Shown piece by piece: positions 63,279 through 64,000 of a DNA stretch of 64,000 nucleotides. The notes below the pieces were generated by a model. That model was not told where the DNA came from, ran no database searches, and worked only from the letters and a program-made list of their open reading frames with translations. Each line of letters opens with the position of its first letter. Position 1 is the first letter of the stretch. The position numbers were made by a program, and so were the translations under genes. Origin of the DNA: Latilactobacillus fuchuensis DSM 14340 = JCM 11249 (GTDB lineage: Bacteria > Bacillota > Bacilli > Lactobacillales > Lactobacillaceae); NCBI RefSeq assembly GCF_000615805.1, contig NZ_BAMJ01000007.1:1-64000 (forward strand), read 5' to 3'.

Positions 63279-64000
63279 AGATGCCTCCGGATTTCAGAAA
63301 TTGTTTCTCTCAAGGTTACTTGTGATGTTGAAAGTAATTTTTGTGAAACCATTTCTTGGGTCAGTGATAGGTATTCTGGTATTCCTACGTCATAATTAGC
63401 AATATTTAACTGCGAAAAAACTTCTTGAGCTGTACCCAGTGCAACTGATTTTCCATCCTTCATTAATAAAATATGATCAGCATATTCTGCGATTCGTTCC
63501 ACATTATTATCAACCATAACTACCGTAATACCTTCGTTATTTAATTGTCTAATAAGTTTAAAAATCATATTAATCCCTTCAGGATCTAATTGATTTGTAC
63601 ATTCATCTAAAACTAATACCTCTGGATTTAAAATAACTGAGCACCCAACTGCAACTCTTTGTACCTGCCCACCTGATAATGACAATGGAGATAATTTTAG
63701 AATATCTTCAAGTCCTAATTTAATGGCAACATCCATTATACATTTTTGAATCTCTAAGCGTGGAATTCCTCTATTTTCTAATCCATATGCTAACTCCTCT
63801 TCAACCGTCTCGGCTGTATATGATAATTGATTATATGGATCTTGAAAGACCAATCCTGCCCGCTGTGATATTTCTGCTAATGAAAGTTGTGTTAGTTCTC
63901 GCTCCAAAATATTAACGGTTCCATTAATTTTCCCAAGAAAATAGTGTGGGATTAGCCCGACAAGTGCATGACAGAGAGTTGATTTTCCCGAACCACTAGA
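63275..64000 (-). CDS. ECF-type ABC transporter ATPase, 5' end outside window
   Basis: At least 241 residues, continuing beyond the right edge. Walker A 'SSGSGKST' is read at the very edge (63980-64000), then 'GLVFQDPYNQL', a normal signature 'LSLSGGQVQRV' and Walker B 'VLVLDECTN' (Glu-Cys in place of Glu-Pro). With the neighbouring ATPase, which has a degenerate signature, it should form the asymmetric motor of an ECF transporter, here probably for a nucleoside or base. Confidence 0.85.
   Translation of the reverse strand, partial: SSGSGKSTLCHALVGLIPHYFLGKINGTVNILERELTQLSLAEISQRAGLVFQDPYNQLSYTAETVEEELAYGLENRGIPRLEIQKCIMDVAIKLGLEDILKLSPLSLSGGQVQRVAVGCSVILNPEVLVLDECTNQLDPEGINMIFKLIRQLNNEGITVVMVDNNVERIAEYADHILLMKDGKSVALGTAQEVFSQLNIANYDVGIPEYLSLTQEMVSQKLLSTSQVTLRETISEIRRHL

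Overview
The window looks like a chromosomal segment of a low-GC lactic acid bacterium of the family Lactobacillaceae. The best guess is Latilactobacillus (sakei/curvatus/fuchuensis group). The reasons are the VicRK-YycH-YycI-VicX-HtrA-RlmH block, an arginine deiminase (ADI) operon and an agmatine deiminase (AgDI) operon with two AguA paralogues, WxL/DUF916 surface-protein genes and a T-box asnA. The genus is inferred from gene content only; no database search was possible.

Layout. 1-1.1 kb: a PRD-type regulator cut by the window edge. 1.3-4 kb: a metal ABC transporter operon of the mts/sit type with MntR-like operators. 4-13.7 kb: membrane proteins and drug-type transporters, mostly with a divergent or adjacent MarR/TetR regulator, plus a cluster of structured repeats at 8.2-8.6 kb. 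13.7-19.6 kb: arcB-arcC-arcA-arcD with a divergent GlnL/YcbB-type regulator whose receiver lacks the phosphoacceptor. 19.7-27.4 kb: a MarR gene, then a WxL/DUF916 cell-surface cluster with an overlapping small membrane protein. 27.9-31.8 kb: an AraC regulator and a broken xylosidase-symporter operon under cre sites. 32-36.6 kb: a DUF2798 protein, Maa acetyltransferase, two HAD phosphatases and asnA with its T-box. 36.6-40.1 kb: an unusual group of a Mor-like regulator, two zinc-ribbon membrane proteins and two lipoproteins. 40.3-48.8 kb: rlmH, a DnaA-box cluster, htrA, vicX, yycI, yycH, vicK and vicR. 49 kb: tRNA-Lys with a RhuM-like gene remnant. 49.4-56.4 kb: the AgDI operon (ptcA, antiporter, aguA1, arcC), then a terminator, aguA2 and an RpiR regulator. 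56.6-59.7 kb: an Xre-family protein, a PgaC/PgaD-like polysaccharide synthase pair and ridA. 60-64 kb: a nucleoside operon (nucleoside hydrolase, MFS, ECF-type ATPases), cut by the window end.

How the parts work together. ADI and AgDI both turn a guanidino compound into ammonia, ATP and an exported amine. Each has its own carbamate kinase, carbamoyltransferase and antiporter, and each has a cre-like site near its promoter, so both are probably repressed by sugar. The window is rich in 3'-UTR structure: about ten copies of an imperfect-palindrome element sit directly behind stop codons, always in the sense of the upstream gene.

Caution. At least ten genes carry a single-base frameshift, nearly all deletions, including in vicR, which is essential in related species. 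Much of this is probably sequencing error, so the 'pseudogene' calls should be read as 'frameshifted in this sequence'.
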